Assembly (NCBI GenBank): GCA_017503645.1
Contig: JAFVSR010000014.1
Coordinates: 1 to 64,000 of the forward strand
Direction of reading: 5' to 3'
From: Bacteroidaceae bacterium
GTDB taxonomy: Bacteria > Bacteroidota > Bacteroidia > Bacteroidales > Bacteroidaceae
Length of the DNA: 64,000 bases
Below, in pieces: positions 42,103 to 51,197 of this stretch. Numbering within the stretch: position 1 is the stretch's first letter; each line of letters begins with the position of its first letter. The notes beneath the pieces were generated by a model. That model was not told the DNA's origin, made no database searches, and saw only the letters and a program-made list of their open reading frames with translations. Made by a program: the position numbers and the translations under genes.

Positions 42103-43034
42103 TAAATATTTTGTGTACCCCCGATGACAATTATGTGCCATATTGTGGGATAATGCTAACATCGCTATTCGAGAACAACAAAGAAGAAAACATTGTTGTA
42201 TATATATTATGTGAAAAACTTAGCGACAAAAACATTGCCGACTTAGAATCTCTGGCTATTGCATATAATAAAGAAATTAGGTTTATATATCTTACTAAAG
42301 AAATTTTCAACAATTGCCCTATAAGAGAAGGAGACCACGTGAGTATTGCTGCATATTATAGAATCATTGCGCCAAATTTTCTGCCAAAAGAAATAAAAAA
42401 AGTTCTGTATTTTGATTGCGACATAATTATAAACAACAACATTGCAGAACTTTTCAATACAGATATCAGCGGGTATGCTATGGGAGCCGTTATTGATGAA
42501 GCGTACTTTAACAAAGCAACATATGAACGCCTTACCTACCCCACCACTTTCCCAAGTATAAATAGTGGCGTAATCCTTTTTAACCTCGATTATTGGCGCA
42601 ATAACAGCACAGCCGACAAATGCCTATCATACATATCACACAACAGGGACAAAGTGATTTTCCACGACCAGGACACCATTAATGCAGTACTATACAAAGA
42701 AATAAAACGCCTTCCCCTAACATATAACTTCCAAACAGGGTTTATGTTTACAACCTACAATTACGAGGCCAAAGTTAAGGAGGAGATCGCAAAACACGTA
42801 TATACACCCACTGTTATACACTATACAGGCTGCGGGAAACCATGGCATTTACACTCACATCACCCTTATGTTAAACGTTTCTTATACTATAGAGAAATAT
42901 CATTATGGAAAAATACGCCAATAATCGATAATGAAAATTTCAAGAGTAAACTCCGCTACGTTATTACAAACATTATTTGGTTATTAGGAATAAAAAAAAG
43001 ACCTAAATCATATATTATAGAGAAACAAGATTAG
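42090..43034 (+). CDS. Glycosyltransferase family 8, second copy
   Basis: A 314-residue enzyme with the same plan as the gene at 40184: an INILCTPDDNYVPYCG start, the DxD motif VLYFDCDIII, FNTDISGYAMGAVID, NSGVILFNLDYWR, and TVIHYTGCGKPWHLHSH near the end. Sequence similarity to the first GT8 is moderate, so the two are related but not recent duplicates. It lies between the two GT2 genes with near-identical starts. Confidence 0.9.
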   Translation: MEEVINILCTPDDNYVPYCGIMLTSLFENNKEENIVVYILCEKLSDKNIADLESLAIAYNKEIRFIYLTKEIFNNCPIREGDHVSIAAYYRIIAPNFLPKEIKKVLYFDCDIIINNNIAELFNTDISGYAMGAVIDEAYFNKATYERLTYPTTFPSINSGVILFNLDYWRNNSTADKCLSYISHNRDKVIFHDQDTINAVLYKEIKRLPLTYNFQTGFMFTTYNYEAKVKEEIAKHVYTPTVIHYTGCGKPWHLHSHHPYVKRFLYYREISLWKNTPIIDNENFKSKLRYVITNIIWLLGIKKRPKSYIIEKQD

Positions 43035-43042
43035 TTTTAGAA

Positions 43043-44014
43043 ATGATGATTGGTGTAATTGTACCTGTATATAAAACAGAGGAATATATTGCGGAATGTA
43101 TTGAAAGCATTCTTGCGCAAACATACACAAAGTTCCGTCTTATACTTGTTGATGACGGCAGCCCCGATGGTGCAGGTGCCATTTGCGATGAATATGCAAC
43201 AAAAGATCGCCGCATAACAGTACTTCACCAAGAAAATGCCGGTGTTACACGTGCAAGAGCCCGTGGTGTTGAAGAAGCTAATGATTGTGAATGGATAGCA
43301 TTTGTGGATAGCGACGACATTTTGCCAAAATATGCGTTGGGGACTCTACACTCAAACATAGACGAAAGCACAGATATATCCCAGGGAGCAATGGAGCGCT
43401 TCTCTAAAATAGAAGATATTATCGACAATTCCAAAAACAAAAACACATATATTAATATAGATATTCTGCGCAAAAATGCCATTACCGGAATAGACTGCAG
43501 CTTGTGTGCAAAACTCATAAAAAGAGAGTTATTCGATAGCAACACCTTTGATATTCCCAAAGAGATAATTATGGGTGAAGACACTATTACCAATGCAAAA
43601 ATAGCTTTCAAAACCAATAATAGAGCCACACACACAACAAAGATTGTATATTATTATAGGCAACACAGCGAAAGTTGTATGCGCACATTTAAGCATAATG
43701 CAGAATACGAACAGCTTTTCGTTGAGCAGCTTTGGGAAAATGTACCTAAAGACTTTAAGAATAAATATATAAATGCATTTATAGGAAGACGCATTAATAC
43801 ATTTGACTTTTTTTTTGGATATTCAACCAAGGTTCCCGAATGGATAAACACAAGCTTTTTAAACAACCTGCTTGCAGACATTAAAACCTACAATTACTAT
43901 CACCAACCTATTGAACGTATACTCCTAACGGCTAAAAACAAACAACTACGCGCGATATTAATCTTCATAAAAAGAGTAAAAAATAAAATTAGTAATAAGC
44001 TTGTATTTCAATAA
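43043..44014 (+). CDS. Glycosyltransferase family 2, second of a matched pair
   Basis: A 323-residue inverting transferase. The N terminus (GVIVPVYKTEEYI, DDGSPDGAG, FVDSDD) matches the gene at 41146 at 81 of 89 residues, with 267 bp aligned without gaps (43052-43318). Beyond the DxD motif the two proteins diverge at once. This pattern points to a copied or converted donor-binding half joined to a different acceptor half. Confidence 0.9.
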   Translation: MMIGVIVPVYKTEEYIAECIESILAQTYTKFRLILVDDGSPDGAGAICDEYATKDRRITVLHQENAGVTRARARGVEEANDCEWIAFVDSDDILPKYALGTLHSNIDESTDISQGAMERFSKIEDIIDNSKNKNTYINIDILRKNAITGIDCSLCAKLIKRELFDSNTFDIPKEIIMGEDTITNAKIAFKTNNRATHTTKIVYYYRQHSESCMRTFKHNAEYEQLFVEQLWENVPKDFKNKYINAFIGRRINTFDFFFGYSTKVPEWINTSFLNNLLADIKTYNYYHQPIERILLTAKNKQLRAILIFIKRVKNKISNKLVFQ

Positions 44015-44076
44015 ACATTACAATCTGTTTCATATCATTAGTATTGTTATAAGTACAATGCGATTATATTAACGTT

Positions 44077-45120
44077 ATGATAATTTTCACGATATCAATA
44101 TCAGTTTTTGCTATTGTTATATATTTCATATATCAATGGATTAGATTGGCACCATACAACCAAGCACCACTTGATATAAAGACATTCGATGGCAGCAATA
44201 GCCCCTACCACCCGTCGGTGCTCTTCTTCAAGGAGGAGTGGAATGGGTATAAATATTGGATGGCGGAAACACCATTCTCGCCTCAATGCAAACCATATAT
44301 GGACAGGAATGAGTGCCCCTCAATACACGTATCGAACAATGGTGTAGATTGGGAAGAAATCGCAAAGAACCCAATAGACGACCTTAATGAGAAAGAGATA
44401 AAAGAATTAGATTATTTCTCCGATCCTCACTTGGTATATGTTAATGGCAAATTGGAGTGTTGGTATCGATTTACACATAGGAGTGGCGATAATAATTATT
44501 ACGACAATCTGCAGTTGGTGAGAAAAACCAGCTACGATGGAATAAATTGGAGCGATAGAGAAATTCTTGTAAACCTTGCCACAGCCGAGGGTAATGAATT
44601 GGGCAATATGGTTGTGAGCCCGGCTATAATATACAGCAATGGCAGATATCGTATGTGGTATGTTGATAGCGAATCACGTGGTCAAAGAGGATTAGCGTAT
44701 TCAGAATCGGAAGACGGCCGTAAATGGCAAAACAAGTCTGCATGCAGGCTAATAGGAGCGCAAAACAACCCTTGGCACATAGATGTAAATTTTATCGACG
44801 GTATATATTATCTTATAAGTTACGACTCCAACAATCTTACAATTTGGAAAAGTGAAGATGGACAAAAATTCCATTACATTAAGGAGCTATTGTCACCATC
44901 CGTTACCGGCTCTTTCTACGGAGATTCACTATATAGAGCCTGTATTATAAAAGACGAAAAGTTAAAAGTGTTCTTTAGCGCCAAAGACTTATTCCGCACA
45001 TATATTGGATTGTTGGAAGGAGAAAATATCCCCCAAATAAAAGTTGTACAAAATGGGCAACACACCACATTGTATAGATTTGCTATTTTCATTATCAATA
45101 AAAAGAAAAAATCCTTATAG
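44077..45120 (+). CDS. Membrane-anchored five-bladed beta-propeller protein (GH43/GH32-like)
   Basis: A 347-residue protein with one N-terminal transmembrane helix (about 2-24) and a soluble domain with repeated beta-propeller blades typical of the GH43/GH32/DUF377-like superfamily: SPYHPSVLFFKEEWNGYKYWM, DPHLVYVNGKLECWYRF, VSPAIIYSNGRYRMWYVD, ESEDGRKWQNKS and WHIDVNFIDGIYYLI. These folds bind or cleave glycans. Aspartates stand at the blade positions expected for such sites, but the catalytic set cannot be confirmed. Role in the locus unknown: trimming, a lyase, or glycan binding. Confidence 0.7.
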   Translation: MIIFTISISVFAIVIYFIYQWIRLAPYNQAPLDIKTFDGSNSPYHPSVLFFKEEWNGYKYWMAETPFSPQCKPYMDRNECPSIHVSNNGVDWEEIAKNPIDDLNEKEIKELDYFSDPHLVYVNGKLECWYRFTHRSGDNNYYDNLQLVRKTSYDGINWSDREILVNLATAEGNELGNMVVSPAIIYSNGRYRMWYVDSESRGQRGLAYSESEDGRKWQNKSACRLIGAQNNPWHIDVNFIDGIYYLISYDSNNLTIWKSEDGQKFHYIKELLSPSVTGSFYGDSLYRACIIKDEKLKVFFSAKDLFRTYIGLLEGENIPQIKVVQNGQHTTLYRFAIFIINKKKKSL

Positions 45121-45162
45121 TTTATAGCTAAAAGAATCTATAGATTGATTAATGTAAAATAA

Positions 45163-46230
45163 ATGAGTAGCACCATCTCCTTCATCTTCCCACACCCAAG
45201 CAAAGAACCTGCCGGCGGTTACAAGGTTGTATATGAATATGCCAACCGCCTTGTTGCCGATGGACACAAAGTGAATATTGTATATTCAGGCTCGCTTTTT
45301 TGGAAGAAGAAAAGCCTATATTACAAACTAACTAATTGCGTGCGATACGTTCAACAAATTATAAAAGGATATTCAGGGAGAAAGTGGTTTGCGCTCGACA
45401 AACGTGTGAAAGAGCACCTAACACTATCGCTGAACTACCGCCACGTGCCTAAAAGCGACATATATATATGCACATCGCCCTACACGGCAATGTATGTAAA
45501 AGAATACCCTACCGACAAGAAATATTATTTTATCCAAGGCTATGAAAACTGGGGAGGAATCACTGATAAAACATTGCATTCCACATACCGATACCCATTA
45601 AGAAAAATCGTAATTTCAAATTGGTTAAAAGACATTGTAAATAAGGAGGGAGAACATTGCGACATCGTCACCAATGGTTTTGATTTCAATTATTTTGGAA
45701 TTACAATTCCCATTAAAAAGAAAAACAAGTACAACATTGCAATGGTGTATAGTCCTATAGAAATAAAAGGGTGTAAATATGGTTTTGAGGCATTAGACAA
45801 AGTAAAAAAAACATTCCCTCAACTAACGGTAACAATGTATGGCTCTGCAGCCAAGCCAATAAACCTACCGGAATGGTATACATACCATTTAACTCCCGAC
45901 AAAAAGTTACACAATAAGATATATAACGAAGCTGCAATTTTTCTTGCTCCAAGCCTACAGGAAGGTTGGGGGCTGACTATTGGCGAGGCTATGATATGTG
46001 GGCAAGCGGTTGTATGCACCAACAACAAGGGATACAGAGAGATTGCCAAAGATGAGGATAATGCGCTAATGTGCAACATCAAAGACCCGACAGCACTTGC
46101 AAAAAGCATTATTAGACTTATTTCTGATGATGAACTTAGATTCCGTATTGCCGAAAACGGCCATTGCAATATACAAAGATACGATATAAAAACTTCATAC
46201 CTGAAATTAAAGGAAATATTAGGATTGTAG
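45163..46230 (+). CDS. Glycosyltransferase family 4
   Basis: A 355-residue GT-B enzyme. The acceptor-side start SFIFPHPSKEPAGGYKVVYEYANRL has the Gly-rich loop. The donor-side half carries FLAPSLQEGWGLTIGEAMICGQAVVCTNNKG, with the conserved E-x7-E that binds the nucleotide sugar. It is a retaining enzyme; sugar unknown. It starts 42 nt after the propeller gene and is close to the next GT2. Confidence 0.92.
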   Translation: MSSTISFIFPHPSKEPAGGYKVVYEYANRLVADGHKVNIVYSGSLFWKKKSLYYKLTNCVRYVQQIIKGYSGRKWFALDKRVKEHLTLSLNYRHVPKSDIYICTSPYTAMYVKEYPTDKKYYFIQGYENWGGITDKTLHSTYRYPLRKIVISNWLKDIVNKEGEHCDIVTNGFDFNYFGITIPIKKKNKYNIAMVYSPIEIKGCKYGFEALDKVKKTFPQLTVTMYGSAAKPINLPEWYTYHLTPDKKLHNKIYNEAAIFLAPSLQEGWGLTIGEAMICGQAVVCTNNKGYREIAKDEDNALMCNIKDPTALAKSIIRLISDDELRFRIAENGHCNIQRYDIKTSYLKLKEILGL

Positions 46231-46238
46231 TAAATCTT

Positions 46239-47231
46239 ATGAAACAAGAGACAATTATATCTGTAATTATCCCTATATACAACGCCGACAAATATCTTAA
46301 GAGATGCTTGAATAGTTTACTATCCCAAACATTCAGCAATTTCGAAGCAATATTGGTCGATGATGGCTCAACAGACGATAGTTTGGCGATATGCGAAGAG
46401 TATGCTCTAAATGACAAACGAATAAAACTTATACGTAACAAAAACGGCGGGCCGAGCAAAGCTCGTAATCAAGGGTTAGAACAGGTTACTACAAAATGGG
46501 TAACATTCATTGATGCCGATGATTATGTAGGACCATACTATCTTGAGAATTTTATAAAATATAATACTGATGATATTGAAACGCAAGTAATACAAGGGTA
46601 CTTTACCGTTGGATATAACAACGACAAACACGACACGATATATCCTGACACAAAATACAAATATCACATAGCAAAGGAAGGAGAGCATTCGTCGTATATT
46701 GAGGAAGAAAATATCCTCTATAATTGGGCTGTTTGGTGCAAGATTTTCTCTGTTGAAATCATTAAGAAACATAACCTTAAGTTTGAGAACAATATTTGGA
46801 GTTCCGAAGATGGACTTTTTTGGCATAATTATTTGTGCCACATAAAAAAAATCGTTTTCATAGAAGAACAAGGTTATTACTACTTCTGTCCTAAAGTTTA
46901 CGATTCTGTGTCAAGAAATGGAAAGCACAAACCAGACACCGATGGATATATTACATTATCGAAGAACTATAAATACATTTCAACCATACTCCCTCGAAAA
47001 TTTAAAATGAGCAATAGATATGCATCTTTCTTAAAGATGCAATATCTACAGAACTATTTTAAGGGGATACTGACTCCGACGAGTCTAACAGACGAACAAA
47101 TTACTCGTTTAGAAAGTATTAGACCACCAAAAAACTATTTTATACCAAATAAAAAAGGTATTTTGCTTTGGGTCGCAAATTTATTCTCAATTAAATTCAT
47201 TAGACTAATCTCTACTTTTATTTCAAGATGA
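46239..47231 (+). CDS. Glycosyltransferase family 2
   Basis: A 330-residue GT-A enzyme. The start at 46239 follows the previous stop by 8 nt; an in-frame ATG at 46164 lies inside the previous gene. Motifs: ISVIIPIYNADKYLKRCLNSLLSQTF, VDDGSTDDS, GGPSKARNQGLE and the DxD motif FIDADD. The gene is A/T-rich and marks the end of the low-GC section; the next gene is clearly richer in G/C. Confidence 0.92.
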   Translation: MKQETIISVIIPIYNADKYLKRCLNSLLSQTFSNFEAILVDDGSTDDSLAICEEYALNDKRIKLIRNKNGGPSKARNQGLEQVTTKWVTFIDADDYVGPYYLENFIKYNTDDIETQVIQGYFTVGYNNDKHDTIYPDTKYKYHIAKEGEHSSYIEEENILYNWAVWCKIFSVEIIKKHNLKFENNIWSSEDGLFWHNYLCHIKKIVFIEEQGYYYFCPKVYDSVSRNGKHKPDTDGYITLSKNYKYISTILPRKFKMSNRYASFLKMQYLQNYFKGILTPTSLTDEQITRLESIRPPKNYFIPNKKGILLWVANLFSIKFIRLISTFISR

Positions 47232-49117
47232 ACCTCGCCTCATTCGACATATTCGACACCGTGCTGTTGCGCAGATGTGGCAAGCCTGGGAATATTTTTT
47301 ACCTGCTTGCACAAAAGCTATACCCTGGGGACGCTGCGAAAAGAGAGGCATTTATTTGGTGGCGCAGGCAGGCAGAGGGGCGTGTTGCCCGTCTTATAAA
47401 AGGACGAGAAACCTCTATTGCCGATATTTATACCGATGCGGGTGTTGCACAATTCGACGATTATACACACGCACAACTAATTTACGCTGAAAAAGAGACC
47501 GAAAGCGAAAACCTCACAGCAAACCCCGCTGTAAAATCTATAATCGAGAAATGCCGTAAGGAGGGTAAAACAATTTGTTTTATATCCGATATGTACCTCG
47601 ACAGCGAGTTCCTCTCACAAGTATTAAAACGCGAAGGCTGTCTCGCCGGCAACGAGAAGGTTTATGTTTCGTGCGAAGAGGGGGCAAGAAAATCAACGGG
47701 TGCGCTTTACGATAAAGTACGTGCCCATCTTAACCCAACCCATTGGGAACACTATGGCGACCACCCTGTGAGCGACGTGAAACGAGCAAAGGGAAAAGGA
47801 ATTAAAGCTACATTGATAGAAACCACATTTACCGAGAGCGAAAAACACTTTGCCGACAATTGCAAGCAACACGGATACGAACTTTCGTGCCTTGCAGGCT
47901 TGCAGCGTGCGGCTCGCATCACGAATGGTAACAATGCCTACAGCGCCCTTGCGGCCGACTTTGTGGCACCCGCCTACATACCATATGTGCATTTTGTGTT
48001 GGAAAAGGCAAAAGAGCAAGGTATCAAGCGGCTCTATTTCCTCTCACGCGACAGTTATATATTGCAAAAGATTGCCGAACAGATGCAGGGGGAGTACCCG
48101 GGCATCGCGCTTAGATACCTTTTTGTGTCGCGCAAAGCACTGTTGCTACCCTATCTGCAAGAGCCTACTGCTGCCAAATTCCTTGCAGTGCAGGACAAAC
48201 AAACATTGGTTGGCAAGTACGTTGAGGAGCTTTTGAACTCATTAGCAACAAGCAGTACGGAACTTAAAGAGAAGTTCGCTACAGAATTTGAATACAGCAG
48301 AATCACAAACAAGCAGCAAGAGGCAGATTTTCTCAATAAAATATTCGGTGAAAAGAGCAAATTCCGCAACCACCTGAAAAAAACAGCCACAGAAAAACGT
48401 GAACTACTAAATGCCTATTTTGCACAAGAAGGGCTTTTTGACGATTGCGAAAAGGCTATGGTGGATATTGGTTGGTTAGGAACCACGCGCCATATGATTA
48501 ACAGCATCTTACGCGAGGAGAAACAAATGGATACTCAATTCTTCTATTACGGAGTGAGAGGCGACGTGCTCGACAGCAGCCACGGAGTTTTTTACAATTA
48601 CTTCACTCCACAGGAGCTAAGCACCGAACTCACCACTATGGTAGAAAACTACTTTTCTGCATCGCCCTACCCCTCCACCACGGGGTATCGGGTGGAGAGC
48701 GGAAGAGTTATTCCAACATTCAAAGAGGGAACCGGTATTAAAAGCAACAGAATTATAGATGCAAACATCGCCGTCTGCACATATATTGCCGGCGAAATAT
48801 CGCACACGGCAACGCTAAAAGCAGATATTCTGCGCACTTGGTGCAAGCGCACAACAGAAACAATGCTTGCACTAAAGCACTGCGACATCGACCTGCGCCC
48901 ATTGTACGATGCCGAGGTTTTCGACGGAAAACCGTTTGTAAAGATACTATCTACAAAGGAACTGCTTAATATTATGTTGCTTGGCGGGCGATGCACGGCA
49001 TTCGACAAAGCAAGCGTGAGACTCACAACCGGAAGGCTGTTTGGCACGGCGTGGAAGATATGCCGCATAACAGGCAGTATAAGGCGTTTCTTATATTTGA
49101 GATTCAAAGCAAAATGA
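47228..49117 (+). CDS. HAD-like protein of polysaccharide loci, function unknown
   Basis: A 629-residue protein. The N terminus is HAD-like: SFDIFDTVLLRR holds the nucleophile position (Asp7) and Thr11, FISDMYLDSEFL is motif II, and HYGDHPVSDVKRAKGKGI is the motif III/IV region. The residue two after the Asp is Phe (Asp in classic HAD phosphatases), so ordinary phosphatase activity is doubtful. The second half (about 240-629) begins with RLYFLSRDSYILQKIAEQM and has no family I know. Such proteins recur in capsule and LPS clusters, alone or fused to glycosyltransferases. It overlaps both neighbours by 4 nt. Confidence 0.8.
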   Translation: MNLASFDIFDTVLLRRCGKPGNIFYLLAQKLYPGDAAKREAFIWWRRQAEGRVARLIKGRETSIADIYTDAGVAQFDDYTHAQLIYAEKETESENLTANPAVKSIIEKCRKEGKTICFISDMYLDSEFLSQVLKREGCLAGNEKVYVSCEEGARKSTGALYDKVRAHLNPTHWEHYGDHPVSDVKRAKGKGIKATLIETTFTESEKHFADNCKQHGYELSCLAGLQRAARITNGNNAYSALAADFVAPAYIPYVHFVLEKAKEQGIKRLYFLSRDSYILQKIAEQMQGEYPGIALRYLFVSRKALLLPYLQEPTAAKFLAVQDKQTLVGKYVEELLNSLATSSTELKEKFATEFEYSRITNKQQEADFLNKIFGEKSKFRNHLKKTATEKRELLNAYFAQEGLFDDCEKAMVDIGWLGTTRHMINSILREEKQMDTQFFYYGVRGDVLDSSHGVFYNYFTPQELSTELTTMVENYFSASPYPSTTGYRVESGRVIPTFKEGTGIKSNRIIDANIAVCTYIAGEISHTATLKADILRTWCKRTTETMLALKHCDIDLRPLYDAEVFDGKPFVKILSTKELLNIMLLGGRCTAFDKASVRLTTGRLFGTAWKICRITGSIRRFLYLRFKAK

Positions 49118-49965
49118 AAATAGCGACCATTCTGCTAAACTACAATTCTGCCGACGACTGCAAAAAGTGCATCGGCGACCTGTTGCGACAACAAGGAGTG
49201 CAGCAGGAGGTAATTGTAGTGGATAACTGCTCGCGCAATAAAGAGAAGAATGCCATTGAATTATTCTGCCAAGAAAACGGCATAACATTCATCGCCAACA
49301 GTACAAACAGCGGTTATAATGCGGGCAACAACGTGGGGCTGCGATACGCCGCAGAGCAAGGCTACGAATATGCCCTCATAGCCAACCCCGATATGGAAAT
49401 CCCACAAGCGGACTACATTGACAAACTACTGCAACCAATGATTGCCGACAAAGAGATTGTTGTATGTGGCAGCGACATTATGGGGCTCGATGGGAAGCAC
49501 CAGAGCCCTATGTACCGCGATGGTAACTGGCACAATAGTTGGGGGTGGCTGACCGAAATATTCAAAAAGCAGAAAACCGACACATACGATTTCATAGACA
49601 ACTACAGCACAAGCCACTATTGTGCAAAAGTAAGCGGATGTTGCCTTGCAGTGCGCCTCTCTTTTATTGAAAGCATTGGATTCTTCGACGAATACCCCTT
49701 GCTCTACTGCGAGGAGGCAATACTATCGCGTCAAGTGGAAAGGGCGGGCAAAAAGATGTACTACACAACCGAGGCACAGGCTATTCACGCACACCGCAAA
49801 AGCGAAAAGGGCAACCCCGTAAAAAGATTCCGTCAGTGGCGGCGTTCACGCCTCTACTATATAAAGAGATACAGCGGAGATACCGTATTCGGGCGCTTTA
49901 TGGCAAGCCTTTCTATGAGAATATATATGGGATTAATGATTACATATAGTAAACTGAAGAGATAA
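49114..49965 (+). CDS. Glycosyltransferase family 2 (rhamnosyltransferase-like)
   Basis: A 283-residue GT-A enzyme of the group with TILLNYNSADDCKKCIGDLL, VVDNCSRNKEKNA and SGYNAGNNVGLRYA, seen in rhamnosyl- and related transferases. The DxD-like motif is NPDME, and EEAILSRQVERAGKKMYY forms the acceptor side. The ATG at 49114 overlaps the HAD gene stop (ATGA), which supports it over in-frame ATGs upstream. The sugar is inferred from family only. Confidence 0.88.
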   Translation: MKIATILLNYNSADDCKKCIGDLLRQQGVQQEVIVVDNCSRNKEKNAIELFCQENGITFIANSTNSGYNAGNNVGLRYAAEQGYEYALIANPDMEIPQADYIDKLLQPMIADKEIVVCGSDIMGLDGKHQSPMYRDGNWHNSWGWLTEIFKKQKTDTYDFIDNYSTSHYCAKVSGCCLAVRLSFIESIGFFDEYPLLYCEEAILSRQVERAGKKMYYTTEAQAIHAHRKSEKGNPVKRFRQWRRSRLYYIKRYSGDTVFGRFMASLSMRIYMGLMITYSKLKR

Positions 49966-51197
49966 TGCAGATAGAAAGAAACAGAGGATTAAAACTATTC
50001 ACAACATTCTTCCTAATATATTTTTGCATAACCTATGTTCCTATAGAAGGGAATACAGGTTTTGGAATTGGAAGAATTGTAGCGTGCAGTTTAGCCATAA
50101 TTATGATGCTTATGTATTCGCTGAAGCTATCAAAGGCGATGATTATAGGCTTTATTTACCTCGCATATCAATTTACATCGGCCAGCTTTCACCCCGAAAG
50201 TTGGCGATGGAGTACCCTGCTTTTCTCCACAGCATTTGTATTAAGCTACATAAGCATCTACAACTTTGTTGTTGTTGAAAAAGTTTTCTCCATAGAGCAT
50301 TTCATAAAGATATGCAAATGGATAATGATGGCTTATTTTGTGGTATGTATAATACAACAAACTCTAATTGTATTAGGCATTACTTATTTGCCACTCGTTA
50401 ATATGATGTACACGCTTAACCGCGGAATTGGTTGTCAATCTCTATCGCTTGAGCCAAGCCATTCGGCACGCATAATGCTTGTGCTTTATTATGCATACAT
50501 AAAATGCAGCGAGTACAAGCGCGGAGAGGGGGCATTCACTCTTCAAGAATTATTCAGCGGCGAACAGCGATGGGTTACAATACGTTTCTTGTGGATGATG
50601 CTGACTATGGGTAGTGGAACTGCATTTGTTTGCCTAATTCTATTTAGCTTATATTTTGTGCGACGTCATAACTGGTACTACGTTATTCCCATACTTGCAA
50701 TATGCTACACACTTATACAAGCATCGGGCATTGAGGCACTCGACCGCGCAACAAGTACAATAGAGGCAACAAGCACACTCAATGCTAAAACAGTACGAGA
50801 GACAGACGGCTCTGCGGCTGCCCGCATCACTCCAATACTTAATTCTCTGAATGCCGATTTCACGAAATTCGACACTTGGTTTGGCGAGGGTATTGATGCC
50901 AGTTTAATGGATAAAGCCAAGCGCACGATATTTGATGATTATGGACTATTATTTTATTTTATAACGTTGCTACTAAATTTTTCTTGCGCATATAACTTTT
51001 GGTCACTTGCCACCATCTTTATGTTTGCAGGCGTAGGTGGCGGTGCAGGCGGCAATATATATTATGCTTGGGCTCTTATGATGGTAATGACCTGCGTAAA
51101 ATATTTCCACGACAACCAAGAGAATCCCGAGATATATGAAGATGACGAAGAGGAACACGAAGAAATCACGATAGATACCGAAACGACAAATGCCTAA
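49965..51197 (+). CDS. wzy: O-antigen/capsule polymerase, Wzy-like
   Basis: A 410-residue integral membrane protein with about ten hydrophobic segments and a larger extracytoplasmic loop, the layout of Wzy, which joins flipped repeat units on the periplasmic side. The segment LEPSHSARIMLVLYYAYIK resembles the conserved region of Wzy and O-antigen ligases. Wzy proteins are too diverse for motif proof; the call also rests on context, since the locus has Wzx, Wza and Wzc. The last 25 residues are highly acidic, an odd tail. Confidence 0.75.
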   Translation: MQIERNRGLKLFTTFFLIYFCITYVPIEGNTGFGIGRIVACSLAIIMMLMYSLKLSKAMIIGFIYLAYQFTSASFHPESWRWSTLLFSTAFVLSYISIYNFVVVEKVFSIEHFIKICKWIMMAYFVVCIIQQTLIVLGITYLPLVNMMYTLNRGIGCQSLSLEPSHSARIMLVLYYAYIKCSEYKRGEGAFTLQELFSGEQRWVTIRFLWMMLTMGSGTAFVCLILFSLYFVRRHNWYYVIPILAICYTLIQASGIEALDRATSTIEATSTLNAKTVRETDGSAAARITPILNSLNADFTKFDTWFGEGIDASLMDKAKRTIFDDYGLLFYFITLLLNFSCAYNFWSLATIFMFAGVGGGAGGNIYYAWALMMVMTCVKYFHDNQENPEIYEDDEEEHEEITIDTETTNA

